Shown here piece after piece: positions 38,789 to 48,658 of a stretch of DNA of 64,000 bases. The position numbers and the translations under genes were made by a program. Below the pieces are notes generated by a model. That model was not told where the DNA came from, searched no databases, and saw nothing but the letters and a program-made list of their open reading frames with translations. Origin of the DNA: Serratia proteamaculans (GTDB taxonomy: Bacteria > Pseudomonadota > Gammaproteobacteria > Enterobacterales > Enterobacteriaceae); NCBI RefSeq assembly GCF_008830365.1, contig NZ_WBKI01000002.1, forward strand, positions 682,001 to 746,000, written 5' to 3'. How positions within the stretch are numbered: the stretch's first letter is position 1; the number at the start of each line of letters is the position of its first letter.

Positions 38789-39412
38789 TTACTTGCGGTG
38801 CGTCAGAATACCGTCAACCAGACCATATTCTACCGCTTCTTCCGCGGTCATAAAGCGATCGCGCTCGGTATCGCGTTCGATCTGCTCCAGTGTCTGGCCG
38901 GTGTGTTCTGCCATCAGCTCATTCATACGCGCCTTCACCTTCAGGATTTCACGCGCATGGATTTCGATATCCGTCGCCTGGCCCTGATAACCGCCCAGCG
39001 GCTGGTGGATCATCACGCGTGAATTCGGCAGACAGAAGCGCTTGCCCTTGGCACCGGCAGTCAGCAGGAAGGAGCCCATCGAGCACGCCTGGCCCATACA
39101 AATGGTGCTGACGTCCGGCTTGATGAACTTCATGGTGTCATAGATTGACATGCCTGCGGTGATCACGCCACCCGGGGAGTTAATGTAGAGGAAAATGTCT
39201 TTTTCCGGGCTTTCTGCTTCGAGGAACAGCATTTGCGCCACAATCAGGTTGGCCATGTGATCTTCGACCTGGCCGGTCAGGAAAATAATGCGCTCTTTCA
39301 GCAGGCGGGAATAAATGTCGTAAGAACGCTCCCCGCGTGAAGTCTGCTCTACCACCATCGGCACCAGGGCCATGTTAGGTGCAAATTGATCTCGTTCGCC
39401 ACTGTATGACAT
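38789..39412 (-). CDS. clpP: ATP-dependent Clp protease proteolytic subunit ClpP
   Basis: A 207-residue serine peptidase. Active-site Ser is in [11 protein letters not shown], His in [10 protein letters not shown], Asp in the [10 protein letters not shown] region; the N-terminal propeptide is normal. Fourteen copies form the barrel that works with ClpX and ClpA. Its promoter region (39468-39504) holds a notable dyad. Downstream of tig by about 440 nt. Confidence 0.98.
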   Translation of the reverse strand: MSYSGERDQFAPNMALVPMVVEQTSRGERSYDIYSRLLKERIIFLTGQVEDHMANLIVAQMLFLEAESPEKDIFLYINSPGGVITAGMSIYDTMKFIKPDVSTICMGQACSMGSFLLTAGAKGKRFCLPNSRVMIHQPLGGYQGQATDIEIHAREILKVKARMNELMAEHTGQTLEQIERDTERDRFMTAEEAVEYGLVDGILTHRK

Positions 39413-39467
39413 TACCGTCTCCTAATAGAAATTGCCTTGGCGGCCAGGGTTACACCCTATTACACCG

Positions 39468-39504
39468 ATTCTACTTGAGAACGGTCATGATGACTATGCT
39501 CAAG
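39468..39504 (-). promoter_or_regulatory. Candidate clpP promoter covered by a 31-bp dyad
   Basis: On the minus strand -10 TAGAAT (39468-39473) follows a 17-nt spacer and a weak -35 TAGTCA (39491-39496). The spacer and -35 lie in a dyad, 39474-39504: CTTGAG-N4-GTCAT-G-ATGAC-N4-CTCAAG, with 12 of 15 arm positions paired. It is 56-92 nt upstream of the clpP ATG. Either an operator or a hairpin could be intended. Confidence 0.4.
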
Positions 39505-39756
39505 CATTCGACCCACGCCACACGTACCCGACGGCTTTTTTATCCCGCGCACTCTGGCAAACAGCCTATATATATACATTTTACAGATTGGGGCCACTGT
39601 CAGAATTTCAAGCCCGGCGGCGTATTTTTAGCGGCTATCCTGCACACCTTCGCTGCGGGTGATAACCATCATGCCAGACTGTTGCAAGATCAACAGTGTA
39701 AATATAGTGCATATTGTCACGCTTAACCTGAGATTAATCAGCAACGTGGCAAAAAG

Positions 39757-39787
39757 AAAAGCCCGCAACCGAAGGTTACGGGCTTTT
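39757..39787. terminator. Terminator after tig (bidirectional)
   Basis: AAAAGCCCG-C-AACC (39757-39770), loop GAA, GGTT-A-CGGGCTTTT (39774-39787), with T runs on the plus side and A/G-rich sequence on the other. Confidence 0.85.
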
Positions 39788-39850
39788 TTAACGCCGGGAC
39801 CGACCAGGCGGCCCCGAGAGCGCAACGAGTTGCGCCCTGGCGTACAGACA

Positions 39851-41155
39851 TTACGCCTGTTGAGTCTGGTTCATCAGCTCGCTGAAGGTAGTGGCTTTCT
39901 CAGTCACTTTCGCTTTTGCCAGCAGGGCTTCAACCGCTTGTTCTTCCAGAGCAACGTTGCGCATGTTGTTCATCAGCTCTTTGTTTTTGCTGTAGAACTC
40001 AACAACTTCACTTGGATCTTCGTAAGCGGAAGCCATTTCTTCGATCAGCGTTTTAACGCGATCTTCGTCAGCTTTCAGATCGTTGGTGCTGATCACTTCG
40101 CCCAGCAGCAGACCGACAACGACGCGACGCTTAGCCTGCTCTTCGAACAGTTCGCGTGGCAGTTCCAGCGCTTGCTTCTCGTTGCCGCCGAAACGCTGTG
40201 CAGCCTGACGGCGCAGAACGTCAACTTCGCCGTCGATCAGCGCAGCAGGAACGTCGATTTCGTTAGCACTGACCAGGCCGTCGATTGCCTGAGTTTTGAT
40301 GCGGTTACGCACTGCGCCTTTCAGCTCGCGCTCCATGTTTTTACGCACTTCAGCACGCAGGCCTTCGGTAGAACCATCAGCCACGCCGAAACGTTTGATG
40401 AATTCTTCAGTCAGCTCTGGCAATTCACGCTCTTCCACTTTCTTCAGAACGATGTCGAACTTAGCCGCTTTGCCCTTCAGATTTTCAGCGTGATAATCTT
40501 CAGGGAAGTTAACGTCGATAGCGAATTCTTCACCGGCTTTATGACCGACCAGACCTTCTTCGAAGCCTGGGATCATACGGCCCTGGCCCATGGCCAGTAC
40601 GAAATCAGAGGCTTTGCCGCCTTCGAATTCTTCACCGTCGATAGAGCCTGAGAAGTCAACGGTCACACGGTCTTCAGCCTGAGCTGCGCGATCGGTCTCT
40701 TTCCAGGTCGCCTGCTGCTTGCGCAGGGTGTCCAGCATGGTGTCAACGTCAGCGTCGTTAACTTCAACCACCGGCTTCTCAACTTCGATGCCGTCCAGGC
40801 CTTTCAGCTCAACTTCTGGATACACTTCGAACTCAACGGCGAAAGTGAAGTCTTCACCTTCTTTGTACTCGCCTGGCACGTAGTTTGGTGCGCCAGCCGG
40901 ATTGATCTTTTCTTTGATGATCGCATCAACGAAGCTGCGTTGCATCGCATCGCCCAGTACGTCTTGACGAACAGAAGCGCCATAACGTTGCTCAACGATG
41001 TTCATCGGTACATGGCCTTTACGGAAGCCATCGATACGAACGCTTTTTGCAGCGTTGATCAGCTCTTTTTTAATAGCCTGCTTGATTGTATCAGCGGGTA
41101 CAGTAATAGAGAGACGGCGCCCAAGGCCTTGAGTGGTTTCTACTGAAACTTGCAT
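39851..41155 (-). CDS. tig: Trigger factor (ribosome-bound chaperone and PPIase)
   Basis: A 434-residue chaperone. The N-terminal ribosome-binding signature is in [19 protein letters not shown]; the FKBP-type prolyl isomerase domain spans about 150-245 ([37 protein letters not shown]), followed by the C-terminal helical domain. It shields new chains at the exit tunnel. A GAGG ribosome site precedes the ATG. The order tig-clpP-clpX-lon is conserved in enterobacteria. Confidence 0.97.
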   Translation of the reverse strand: MQVSVETTQGLGRRLSITVPADTIKQAIKKELINAAKSVRIDGFRKGHVPMNIVEQRYGASVRQDVLGDAMQRSFVDAIIKEKINPAGAPNYVPGEYKEGEDFTFAVEFEVYPEVELKGLDGIEVEKPVVEVNDADVDTMLDTLRKQQATWKETDRAAQAEDRVTVDFSGSIDGEEFEGGKASDFVLAMGQGRMIPGFEEGLVGHKAGEEFAIDVNFPEDYHAENLKGKAAKFDIVLKKVEERELPELTEEFIKRFGVADGSTEGLRAEVRKNMERELKGAVRNRIKTQAIDGLVSANEIDVPAALIDGEVDVLRRQAAQRFGGNEKQALELPRELFEEQAKRRVVVGLLLGEVISTNDLKADEDRVKTLIEEMASAYEDPSEVVEFYSKNKELMNNMRNVALEEQAVEALLAKAKVTEKATTFSELMNQTQQA

Positions 41156-41521
41156 CTTGTTACCTCAAAAAAATCACAGTGCTCGGTCAACTCCGTTCCA
41201 AGAACCAGGACGGCTACATTACAGAACCGAGTTTCCTGATGACAGAAGCGTCCCGAAACCATTCCGGAAAAATAAGACGCGACATTATAGCGGCGCATGC
41301 GGAGCGAGTCGAGGAAAGCAAGGCGGCGGCGGCGCGCTAAAACTCACACTTTTGCCGATTTGATCGCCAAAAGGCCGCCGAAGCCGACCCGGCCTTGGCT
41401 GCATTGCGCATCGGCTGTGTCGTCGTCAAAAACAGAAACGGCCCGCAGGCCGTTCCAAAATTCGTCTGTAGTAATACCCCAAATCGTGGTCAAAGTTCCA
41501 CTGATACCGCAAATTTAGCCG
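41156..41521. other. Region between tig and bolA, 366 bp
   Basis: No gene is seen; GC-rich near 41297-41340. It presumably holds the tig promoter, which I could not place. A bolA terminator lies at 41437-41454. Confidence 0.5.
41437..41454 (-). terminator. Terminator after bolA
   Basis: AACGGCC (41437-41443), 4-nt loop, GGCCGTT (41448-41454), followed on the minus strand by TCTGTTTTTG. Confidence 0.7.
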
Positions 41522-41836
41522 TCAGGCCAAGGTTCCGGCACCACGACAAGGGGGAGAAGCCGGCACGGTATCCTGCAACCCTTCCCACTCTTTCAGGGTA
41601 TAGGTGTGCAGCGCCAGCGCATGCACGCCATCGGATAACTCTTCCGACAGAACGCCGTAAATAGAGCGATGCCGCGTCAAGAAACGTTCGCCGACGAAGC
41701 GATCGCTGACCAACACCACCTTGAAATGGCTTTCTGAACCCGCCGGAACGTTATGACGATAGCTTTCATCAACGACTTCCAGATACGCGGGCTCAAATGC
41801 CGCCCTTAACTTTGCTTCTATTTGCTCGCGAATCAT
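41522..41836 (-). CDS. bolA: Morphogene/iron-linked regulator BolA
   Basis: A 104-residue BolA protein: [20 protein letters not shown], the invariant [17 protein letters not shown] segment ([14 protein letters not shown]), [12 protein letters not shown] and [13 protein letters not shown] with the conserved His that can hold an Fe-S cluster with monothiol glutaredoxins. In E. coli it drives rounding of cells and biofilm formation in stress and stationary phase. A Pro/Cys-rich C-terminal tail ([10 protein letters not shown]) is variable. Confidence 0.96.
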   Translation of the reverse strand: MIREQIEAKLRAAFEPAYLEVVDESYRHNVPAGSESHFKVVLVSDRFVGERFLTRHRSIYGVLSEELSDGVHALALHTYTLKEWEGLQDTVPASPPCRGAGTLA

Positions 41837-42201
41837 AGGATCTCCTTACTACACCGGCAGAGGACCGTCCCCATCTATTTCAATATTAGCCGCTTTCTTC
41901 CCGTTTAGACCATTCCTCAGCTAAATTTCTCTTCTTTGCGGGCAAAAAACGGCCAACATCCGCCGTCGCTTGAGGTTTTTCTGATTGAGACGGTCAAAAA
42001 AGCATGTTTTTATCAACGGCAGGTAAAAATTTGTCACTCCGGTGCGTTCTGCGCTTCCTCCGGCCGGCGGCGATGCTATGATGTCGACAATTTGTTGTTG
42101 GCTATCCCGCTCTGATTATTACAGAAAGCTTGCTCAAATCGGCCTCTCTGTCATGGGCTGTTTGCGTCGGCTTAAAATCCATCGAGAATGAGACAGTAAC
42201 T
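41837..42201. promoter_or_regulatory. Divergent bolA/yajG promoter region
   Basis: No gene is seen in this 365-bp gap. On the minus strand CGGCTAATA (41884-41892) resembles the gearbox -10 element known for E. coli bolA, 48 nt upstream of the bolA start; a gearbox -35 (CTGCAA) was not found at the right place. On the plus strand TATGAT (42077-42082) is a possible -10 for yajG. Confidence 0.4.
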
Positions 42202-42780
42202 ATGTTAAAGAAACTTTGCCTTCCACTGTTGGCCGCACTGCTGCTGGCTGGCTGTGCTACCAGCAGCAACACCCTGAACGTCACGCCAAAGATCGTCTTG
42301 CCACAACAGGATCCGACGCTGCAAGGTGTGACCATCAGCATTAACGGTGCGGATCAGCGCCAGGATCAGGCACTGGCGAAAGTGAACCGCGACGGCCAGT
42401 TGGTGACCCTTACCCCATCCCGCGATCTGCGCTTCCTGCTGCAGGAAGTGCTAGAGAAACAAATGGGCGCACGCGGCTATATGATCGGTGCTGACGGTGC
42501 CGTTGACCTGCAAATCGTGGTCAATAACCTGTATGCGGACGTCTCCGAAGGCAACCTGCGCTACAACATCACCACCAAGGCCGATATCTCTATCACCGCC
42601 CAAGCGAAGAACGGCAACAAGCAGGTGAAAAACTACCGCTCAACCTATAACGTGCAGGGCGCCTTCACGGCGACCAACGAGAAAATCACCAACGCGGTCA
42701 ACACCGTGCTCGGCGACGTCATTGCCGATATGGCGCAAGACACCAGCGTCAACGATTTTATCAAGCAAAACGCGCGTTAA
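42202..42780 (+). CDS. yajG: YajG lipoprotein
   Basis: A 192-residue lipoprotein: signal ending LAGC, Cys18 lipidated. The body belongs to the YajG family (SRDLRFLLQEVLEKQMGARG, VDLQIVVNNLYADVSEGNLR, NYRSTYNVQGAF). Function unknown. Start at 42202 agrees with the lipoprotein signal; an upstream in-frame extension has none. Followed by ampG with a short GC-rich hairpin between them (42797-42820). Confidence 0.93.
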   Translation: MLKKLCLPLLAALLLAGCATSSNTLNVTPKIVLPQQDPTLQGVTISINGADQRQDQALAKVNRDGQLVTLTPSRDLRFLLQEVLEKQMGARGYMIGADGAVDLQIVVNNLYADVSEGNLRYNITTKADISITAQAKNGNKQVKNYRSTYNVQGAFTATNEKITNAVNTVLGDVIADMAQDTSVNDFIKQNAR

Positions 42781-42833
42781 GCCACGAACGCCTTGTGCCG
42801 CCCGGACAGTCGGGCGGTGCAGACAGGGAACTC

Positions 42834-44312
42834 ATGTCGAAAAACTATCTGAATATCTTCACCCAGCGTAACTCCGCCATCCTCCTGCTGCTGGGCTTTG
42901 CGTCAGGTCTGCCGTTGGCATTGACCTCCGGCACGCTGCAAGCCTGGATGACCGTCGAAAACATCGATCTGAAAACCATCGGTATCTTTTCGCTGGTTGG
43001 TCAGGCCTATGTGTTCAAATTCCTGTGGTCACCCTTTATGGACCGCTACACCCCGCCATTCCTTGGGCGGCGGCGTGGCTGGTTGCTGATCAGCCAACTG
43101 CTGCTGGTGGTGTCGATTGTGGCGATGGGCTTTATGCAACCGGCACAGCATCTGTGGTGGTTGGCAGCACTGGCGGTACTGGTGGCGTTCTGTTCTGCGT
43201 CGCAGGATATTGTTTTCGACGCCTATAAAACCGATCTGTTGAGCGCTGAAGAACGTGGCACTGGCGCTGCGGTCTCGGTTCTGGGTTACCGACTGGCGAT
43301 GCTGGTGTCCGGCGGGCTGGCACTGTGGCTGGCAGATCGCTATTTCGGTTGGCAGTCTACTTACTGGCTAATGGCCGGGCTGATGCTGATCGGTATCGTC
43401 GCCACCCTACTGGCACCGGAGCCGGACAACAGCATTCCTGCGCCGCGCACCATGGAGGAGGCAGTCGTCGCCCCACTGCGTGATTTCTTCGCGCGCAACA
43501 ACGCCTGGCTGATTTTACTGTTGATCGTCATGTACAAGATGGGCGATGCCTTTGCCGGTAGCCTGAGCACCACCTTCCTGATCCGCGGTGTCGGCTTTGA
43601 TGCCGGAGAAGTCGGGCTGGTGAACAAAACCCTCGGCCTGTTCGCCACCATCGTCGGTGCGCTGTTTGGCGGCGTACTGATGCAACGCCTTAGTCTGTTC
43701 CGTGCCCTGATGCTGTTCGGCATCCTGCAGGCAGTTTCCAATCTCGGTTACTGGATACTGGCGGTCACCGATAAAAACATCATGACCATGGGCAGCGCCA
43801 TCTTCCTGGAAAACCTGTGCGGCGGCATGGGTACCGCCGCCTTCGTCGCACTGCTGATGACGCTGTGCAACCGGTCATTTTCCGCCACTCAGTTTGCCCT
43901 GCTGTCAGCACTGTCGGCAGTCGGTCGCGTCTATGTTGGCCCCATTGCTGGCTGGTTTGTCGAAGCACACGGCTGGCCGCTGTTCTATCTATTCTCGATC
44001 GCCGCGGCCTTGCCCGGCCTGCTGTTGCTGCGCCTGTGCCGACAGACGCTGGAATACACGCAGCGCACCGATAACTTCATGCCACGCACTGAATTTCGCC
44101 AGTTTTACCGCTGGGCGCTACGCATGCTGACCCTGGGTTGTTCACTGCTGGGGCTGTGGCTGATTCTGCTGATCACCAACGCGCTCGACTGGAGTGCCTT
44201 GCCGAACCTGGCCGATCGGTTGTTGCAGTTGGGTGCCGCGCTAAGTCTGGTCGGCATAGTGATGGGCAGTTTGCTGGACTATCTGGCACTGCGCCGCACT
44301 AAACTTGCCTGA
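42834..44312 (+). CDS. ampG: Muropeptide permease AmpG
   Basis: A 492-residue major-facilitator protein with about 14 spans: LLGFASGLPLALTSGTLQAW, SPFMDRYTPPFLGRRRGWLL, and ASQDIVFDAYKTDLL. It imports anhydromuropeptides (GlcNAc-anhydroMurNAc peptides) for wall recycling, and so controls AmpC induction in species that have ampR-ampC. I took the ATG at 42834; a GTG upstream is in frame but less likely. Pairing with yajG is conserved in enterobacteria. Confidence 0.96.
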   Translation: MSKNYLNIFTQRNSAILLLLGFASGLPLALTSGTLQAWMTVENIDLKTIGIFSLVGQAYVFKFLWSPFMDRYTPPFLGRRRGWLLISQLLLVVSIVAMGFMQPAQHLWWLAALAVLVAFCSASQDIVFDAYKTDLLSAEERGTGAAVSVLGYRLAMLVSGGLALWLADRYFGWQSTYWLMAGLMLIGIVATLLAPEPDNSIPAPRTMEEAVVAPLRDFFARNNAWLILLLIVMYKMGDAFAGSLSTTFLIRGVGFDAGEVGLVNKTLGLFATIVGALFGGVLMQRLSLFRALMLFGILQAVSNLGYWILAVTDKNIMTMGSAIFLENLCGGMGTAAFVALLMTLCNRSFSATQFALLSALSAVGRVYVGPIAGWFVEAHGWPLFYLFSIAAALPGLLLLRLCRQTLEYTQRTDNFMPRTEFRQFYRWALRMLTLGCSLLGLWLILLITNALDWSALPNLADRLLQLGAALSLVGIVMGSLLDYLALRRTKLA

Positions 44313-44602
44313 TATCGTCGGCAGGTGATCACACCGGTCGGCAAAAATGCATCAGCGTGATGAGTTTATTTCGGATAAAAGAACATAAATGGCGGAGGAA
44401 TTATTTTTTTATCCGACTAAGGCACTCGGAAATAAAATTAAATTCACTTTAAATACACAATTATTTTACATTAAATAAACCTTTCCTGCGTATTTAAAAA
44501 CGACAGCTAAATCTGCCAAACTCAGCATACCTTTAGTTTTCCTTAACATAGAGTCTGCTCGTCACGATTCAGCGAGCCAACGCTTTGTTGCCATTAGTAA
44601 AT
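44313..44602. other. First part of the 443-bp ampG-cyoA gap
   Basis: No gene is seen. AT-rich, with no strong hairpin. Palindromes begin at 44603 and the likely promoter at 44676. Confidence 0.5.
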
Positions 44603-44662
44603 TGTCACGCAACGTGACATCTGTGACCCCCTTAACAGAAAGTGTCAACAAGGCGCTGACAC
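44603..44662. promoter_or_regulatory. Pair of TGTCA-type palindromes upstream of cyoA
   Basis: The first is TGTCACG-CAA-CGTGACA (44603-44619), perfect 7-bp arms. The second is GTGTCA-N9-TGACAC (44642-44662), perfect 6-bp arms. Both sit upstream of the likely -35. I do not recognise the binding protein. ArcA, PdhR, Fur and CRP act on E. coli cyo, but this palindrome fits none of their consensus sequences well. Confidence 0.45.
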
Positions 44663-44675
44663 TCCCTTAAGCATG

Positions 44676-44704
44676 TTTACAGTACTGCAACCTTCCCGTA
44701 AAAT
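44676..44704 (+). promoter_or_regulatory. Candidate sigma-70 promoter of cyoABCDE
   Basis: -35 TTTACA (44676-44681), 17-nt spacer, -10 TAAAAT (44699-44704), about 50 nt upstream of the cyoA start. Good match with normal spacing. Confidence 0.6.
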
Positions 44705-44755
44705 GCCCGCACACATGAAACGACAATATAGAGCCTTTGTAATTGGGGTCGTTAG

Positions 44756-45706
44756 ATGAGACTTAAGAAATACAATAAAAGTATTGGGATGTTGTCATTA
44801 ATTGCTTCCACTGTAATGCTCAGCGGTTGCAATATGGTATTGATGAATCCCAAAGGAGCAATTGGTGTTGAGCAACGGACACTGATTATCACTGCAATCG
44901 CCTTGATGTTGATCGTGGTGGTACCAGTCATCTTTATGGCGTTCGCCTTTGCCTGGAAGTACCGTGCTTCCAACAAAGATGCCAAATACAGTCCGAACTG
45001 GTCACACTCCAACAAAATCGAAGCGGTCGTCTGGACCATTCCTATCATTATCATCGCCATCCTTGGCACCATTACCTGGAAGACTACCCACGAGCTGGAT
45101 CCGTTCAAGCCGATTGTGACTGACAAGAAGCCGATGACGATCGAAGTGGTGTCGCTTGACTGGAAATGGCTGTTTATCTACCCGGAACAAGGCATCGCAA
45201 CGGTTAATGAACTGGCTTTCCCGAAAGATGTTCCAGTTGAATTCAAAATCACCTCTAACTCGGTAATGAACTCGTTCTTTATTCCTCAGTTAGGTGGGCA
45301 GATTTATGCGATGGCCGGGATGCAGACCAAACTGCACCTGATCGGCAATGAAGCCGGCAAATACGACGGTATTTCCAGCAGCTTCAGCGGTCGCGGGTTC
45401 TCCGGCATGAAATTCACCGCCATTGTCACCCCTACCGAAGGCGACTTCGATCAGTGGGTTGCCAAGGTGAAAGCATCGTCGACTAACCTTAACGCCACCA
45501 GCGACTTTAACAAACTGGCAGAGCCGAGTGAAAATAACCCGGTCGAGTACTTCTCCAGTGTCAAACCTAATTTGTTCAAAGAAACTATTGGCAAATTCAT
45601 GGGCGATATGAACATGCACAAGAGCGCTACCACGCACGAAGGTATGGACATGAGCCAGGGTATGGACATGGGTGAACATGCTGCTCACGCCGGAGCCGAG
45701 GAATAA
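44756..45706 (+). CDS. cyoA: Cytochrome bo ubiquinol oxidase subunit II
   Basis: A 316-residue lipoprotein (LSGC, Cys25), then two membrane spans and a periplasmic cupredoxin-like domain (about 120-260) that in quinol oxidases has lost the CuA site, as here: [22 protein letters not shown] with no metal cysteine pair. The C-terminus is Met/His rich ([20 protein letters not shown]). Part of the proton-pumping oxidase used in air. Ends 4 nt before cyoB. Confidence 0.97.
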   Translation: MRLKKYNKSIGMLSLIASTVMLSGCNMVLMNPKGAIGVEQRTLIITAIALMLIVVVPVIFMAFAFAWKYRASNKDAKYSPNWSHSNKIEAVVWTIPIIIIAILGTITWKTTHELDPFKPIVTDKKPMTIEVVSLDWKWLFIYPEQGIATVNELAFPKDVPVEFKITSNSVMNSFFIPQLGGQIYAMAGMQTKLHLIGNEAGKYDGISSSFSGRGFSGMKFTAIVTPTEGDFDQWVAKVKASSTNLNATSDFNKLAEPSENNPVEYFSSVKPNLFKETIGKFMGDMNMHKSATTHEGMDMSQGMDMGEHAAHAGAEE

Positions 45707-45710
45707 ACTG

Positions 45711-47702
45711 ATGTTGGGAAAATTAACGATTGATGCGGTTCCGTACCACGAACCGATCATCATGGTCACCGTTGCTGCAATTGTTATCGGGGGCCTGGCT
45801 CTGCTGGCGCTGATAACCTATTTCGGCAAGTGGAAATGGCTATGGAGCGATTGGCTGACTTCGGTCGACCATAAAAAAATTGGTATCATGTACATCATCG
45901 TGGCAATGGTTATGTTGCTGCGTGGTTTTGCCGATGCCATCATGATGCGTAGCCAGCAGGCGCTTGCGTCCGCCGGCGAGGCCGGATTCCTGCCACCGCA
46001 CCACTACGACCAGATCTTTACCGCCCACGGCGTAATCATGATCTTCTTCATGGCGATGCCTTTCGTGGTCGGCCTGATGAACGTGGTTGTGCCCTTGCAA
46101 ATCGGTGCACGTGACGTTGCCTTCCCGTTCCTGAACTCCCTGAGCTTCTGGTTCTTCGTGGTGGGTGTTGTACTGATCAACATCTCTCTGGGGGTGGGTG
46201 AGTTTGCGCAGACCGGTTGGTTGGCGTATCCGCCGCTGTCGGGCAAGGAATACAGTCCTGGCGTCGGGGTCGATTACTGGATCTGGAGTCTGCAGATTTC
46301 CGGTCTGGGTACCCTGTTGACCGGTGTGAACTTCTTCGCCACCATCATGAAGATGCGTGCTCCTGGCATGCCTCTGATGAAGATGCCGGTGTTCACCTGG
46401 GCGGCGCTGTGTACTAACGTCCTGATCATCGTTTCTTTCCCAATTCTGACTGTTACCATCGCGTTGCTGACCCTGGATCGCTACCTGGGCTTCCATTTCT
46501 TTACCAATGATATGGGCGGCAACATGATGATGTACATCAACCTGATTTGGGCCTGGGGTCACCCAGAGGTGTATATCCTGGTTCTGCCAGTGTTTGGTGT
46601 GTTCTCTGAAGTCACCGCGACCTTCTCAAGAAAACGCCTGTTCGGCTATACCTCACTGGTATGGGCAACCATCGCGATTACCGTTCTGTCGTTCATCGTA
46701 TGGCTGCACCACTTCTTTACCATGGGGTCCGGCGCGAACGTTAACGCCTTCTTCGGTATCGCCACCATGATCATTTCCATTCCTACCGGGGTGAAAATCT
46801 TCAACTGGCTGTTCACCATGTACCAGGGCCGCATTCAGCTCAACTCCGCAATGCTGTGGACCATCGGCTTCATCATCACCTTCTCCGTGGGTGGGATGAC
46901 CGGCGTTCTGCTGGCAGTACCGGGCGCGAACTTCGTGCTGCACAACAGTCTGTTCCTGATTGCCCACTTCCATAACGTGATTATCGGTGGTGTGGTGTTT
47001 GGTTGCTTCGCCGGCCTGACCTACTGGTTCCCTAAATCCTTCGGCTTCACGCTGAACGAAACCTGGGGTATCCGTGCGTTCTGGTTCTGGATCATCGGTT
47101 TCTTCGTGGCCTTTATGCCACTGTATGCTCTGGGCTTTATGGGTATGACTCGTCGTATCAGCCAGAACATCAACCCAGAGTTCCACCCACTGCTGCTGGT
47201 AGCGGCTGGCGGCGCGGCTCTGATTGCCTGCGGTATACTGTGCCAACTGATTCAGATCTACGTCAGTGTGCGTGACCGTGAGCAGAACCGTGATCTGACC
47301 GGTGACCCATGGGGCGCTCGTACTCTGGAGTGGTCTACTTCGTCTCCACCGCCGTTCTATAACTTTGCCGTAGTGCCACAGATTCATGACCGTGATGAAT
47401 TCTGGGACATGAAAGAAAAAGGCAACGCTTATAAGAAACCGGCGAAATACGAACCGATTCATATGCCGAAAAATACCGGTGCCGGTGTGATTATTGCTGG
47501 CTTCAGCCTGGTATTTGGTTTCGCGATGATCTGGGACATCTGGTGGATGGCGATCGCTGCCTTCGTAGGTATGATCGTGACCTGGATTGCCAAGAGCTTC
47601 GATCAAGATGTTGATTACTATGTGCAGGTTGATGAAATCGAGCGCATTGAAAACCAACACTATGAACAAATCAGCAAAGCAGGCGTGAAACATGTCAACT
47701 GA
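45711..47702 (+). CDS. cyoB: Cytochrome bo ubiquinol oxidase subunit I
   Basis: A 663-residue subunit with 15 membrane spans. It holds low-spin haem b, high-spin haem o and CuB: His in [12 protein letters not shown], the [19 protein letters not shown] motif with the CuB-ligand His and the cross-linked Tyr, HHFF (CuB His pair) and HFHNVIIGG for haem ligands. It reduces oxygen and pumps protons. The ATG at 45711 was chosen from the E. coli N-terminus; a longer frame would overlap cyoA. Overlaps cyoC by 11 nt. Confidence 0.97.
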   Translation: MLGKLTIDAVPYHEPIIMVTVAAIVIGGLALLALITYFGKWKWLWSDWLTSVDHKKIGIMYIIVAMVMLLRGFADAIMMRSQQALASAGEAGFLPPHHYDQIFTAHGVIMIFFMAMPFVVGLMNVVVPLQIGARDVAFPFLNSLSFWFFVVGVVLINISLGVGEFAQTGWLAYPPLSGKEYSPGVGVDYWIWSLQISGLGTLLTGVNFFATIMKMRAPGMPLMKMPVFTWAALCTNVLIIVSFPILTVTIALLTLDRYLGFHFFTNDMGGNMMMYINLIWAWGHPEVYILVLPVFGVFSEVTATFSRKRLFGYTSLVWATIAITVLSFIVWLHHFFTMGSGANVNAFFGIATMIISIPTGVKIFNWLFTMYQGRIQLNSAMLWTIGFIITFSVGGMTGVLLAVPGANFVLHNSLFLIAHFHNVIIGGVVFGCFAGLTYWFPKSFGFTLNETWGIRAFWFWIIGFFVAFMPLYALGFMGMTRRISQNINPEFHPLLLVAAGGAALIACGILCQLIQIYVSVRDREQNRDLTGDPWGARTLEWSTSSPPPFYNFAVVPQIHDRDEFWDMKEKGNAYKKPAKYEPIHMPKNTGAGVIIAGFSLVFGFAMIWDIWWMAIAAFVGMIVTWIAKSFDQDVDYYVQVDEIERIENQHYEQISKAGVKHVN

Positions 47703-48309
47703 TACTCTGACTAACCATGACGCAGCCCATGCAGAGCATGGGCACCACGACGCAGGAGAGACCAAAGTCTTCGGATTCTGGATCTACCTGATGAGCGACT
47801 GTATTTTGTTTGCGAGCTTGTTCGCGACTTATGCAGTACTGGTGAACGGGACCGCTGGCGGTCCCTCTGGCAAAGACATCTTCGATCTGAAGTTTGTTCT
47901 GGTTGAGACCTTCCTGCTGTTGTTCAGCTCCATCACCTACGGTATGGCGATGATCGGCATGAACAAAGGCAAGGTTGGCAGCGTGAATACCTGGCTGTTC
48001 CTGACCTTCCTGTTTGGTCTGGGCTTCGTAGCGATGGAAATCTATGAGTTCCATCACCTGATCGTTGAAGGCTATGGCCCGGATCGCAGCGCGTTCCTGT
48101 CAGGCTTCTTCGCACTGGTTGCTACCCACGGTCTGCACGTGACTACCGGTCTGGTTTGGATCGTTATCATGATGATTCAGGTCAGCAAGCGCGGCCTGAC
48201 TTCAACCAATAAAACCCGTCTGATGTGCCTGAGCCTGTTCTGGCACTTCCTGGACGTGGTTTGGATCTGCGTATTCACCGTTGTTTACCTGCTGGGGGTT
48301 ATGTCATGA
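47692..48309 (+). CDS. cyoC: Cytochrome bo ubiquinol oxidase subunit III
   Basis: A 205-residue protein with five spans. The cytosolic start is His rich ([15 protein letters not shown]); [20 protein letters not shown] and [11 protein letters not shown] are typical. It supports assembly of the oxidase. It overlaps cyoB at its start and cyoD at its stop by 4 nt, so these genes are translated in a chain. Confidence 0.96.
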   Translation: MSTDTLTNHDAAHAEHGHHDAGETKVFGFWIYLMSDCILFASLFATYAVLVNGTAGGPSGKDIFDLKFVLVETFLLLFSSITYGMAMIGMNKGKVGSVNTWLFLTFLFGLGFVAMEIYEFHHLIVEGYGPDRSAFLSGFFALVATHGLHVTTGLVWIVIMMIQVSKRGLTSTNKTRLMCLSLFWHFLDVVWICVFTVVYLLGVMS

Positions 48310-48644
48310 GTCATTCATCCCATGAAACTTCTCACGGCGGCGCAAGCCACGGTAGCGTCAAGACCTATCTGATCGGCTTTATTCTGTCGATCATCCTGAC
48401 GGTGATTCCATTTGCGATGGTGATGAGCGGCACCGCCTCTCATTCAACTATCCTGGCGGTTGTAGTCGGCATGGCGGTGATTCAGGTGGTTGTTCACCTG
48501 ATTTACTTCCTGCACATGAATACCTCATCGGAAGAGCGCTGGAACCTGGTGGCATTGCTGTTCACCGCTATGATCATCGGTATCGTTGTTGTGGGTTCAC
48601 TCTGGATTATGTACAACCTCAACATCAATATGATGGTCGATTAA
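48306..48644 (+). CDS. cyoD: Cytochrome bo ubiquinol oxidase subunit IV
   Basis: A 112-residue protein: a His/Ser-rich start ([15 protein letters not shown]) then three membrane spans ([49 protein letters not shown]). It helps fix CuB and assemble the enzyme. The ATG overlaps the cyoC stop (ATGA). I started here because the E. coli homolog begins with the same motif. Confidence 0.96.
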   Translation: MSHSSHETSHGGASHGSVKTYLIGFILSIILTVIPFAMVMSGTASHSTILAVVVGMAVIQVVVHLIYFLHMNTSSEERWNLVALLFTAMIIGIVVVGSLWIMYNLNINMMVD

Positions 48645-48658
48645 GAGCAGAGCTGGAC

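Larger units (their letters stand above)
39413..39850. other. Region between tig and clpP, 438 bp
   Basis: No gene is seen. It contains the tig terminator (39757-39787), a dyad-covered candidate clpP promoter (39468-39504), and AT-rich sequence. There is a TATATATA run near 39567-39576. Confidence 0.6.

Noticed and set aside
39659-40651. 330-codon open frame opposite tig
   Set aside because: Antisense shadow of trigger factor; begins in the intergenic gap without a ribosome site.
42797-42820. GC-rich hairpin between yajG and ampG as a terminator
   Set aside because: The stem is good but no T tract follows, and the two genes are normally cotranscribed; probably only a minor effect.
46653-47765. 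370-codon open frame opposite cyoB
   Set aside because: cyoB is unmistakable on the plus strand; the antisense product is highly charged and resembles no membrane or soluble family.
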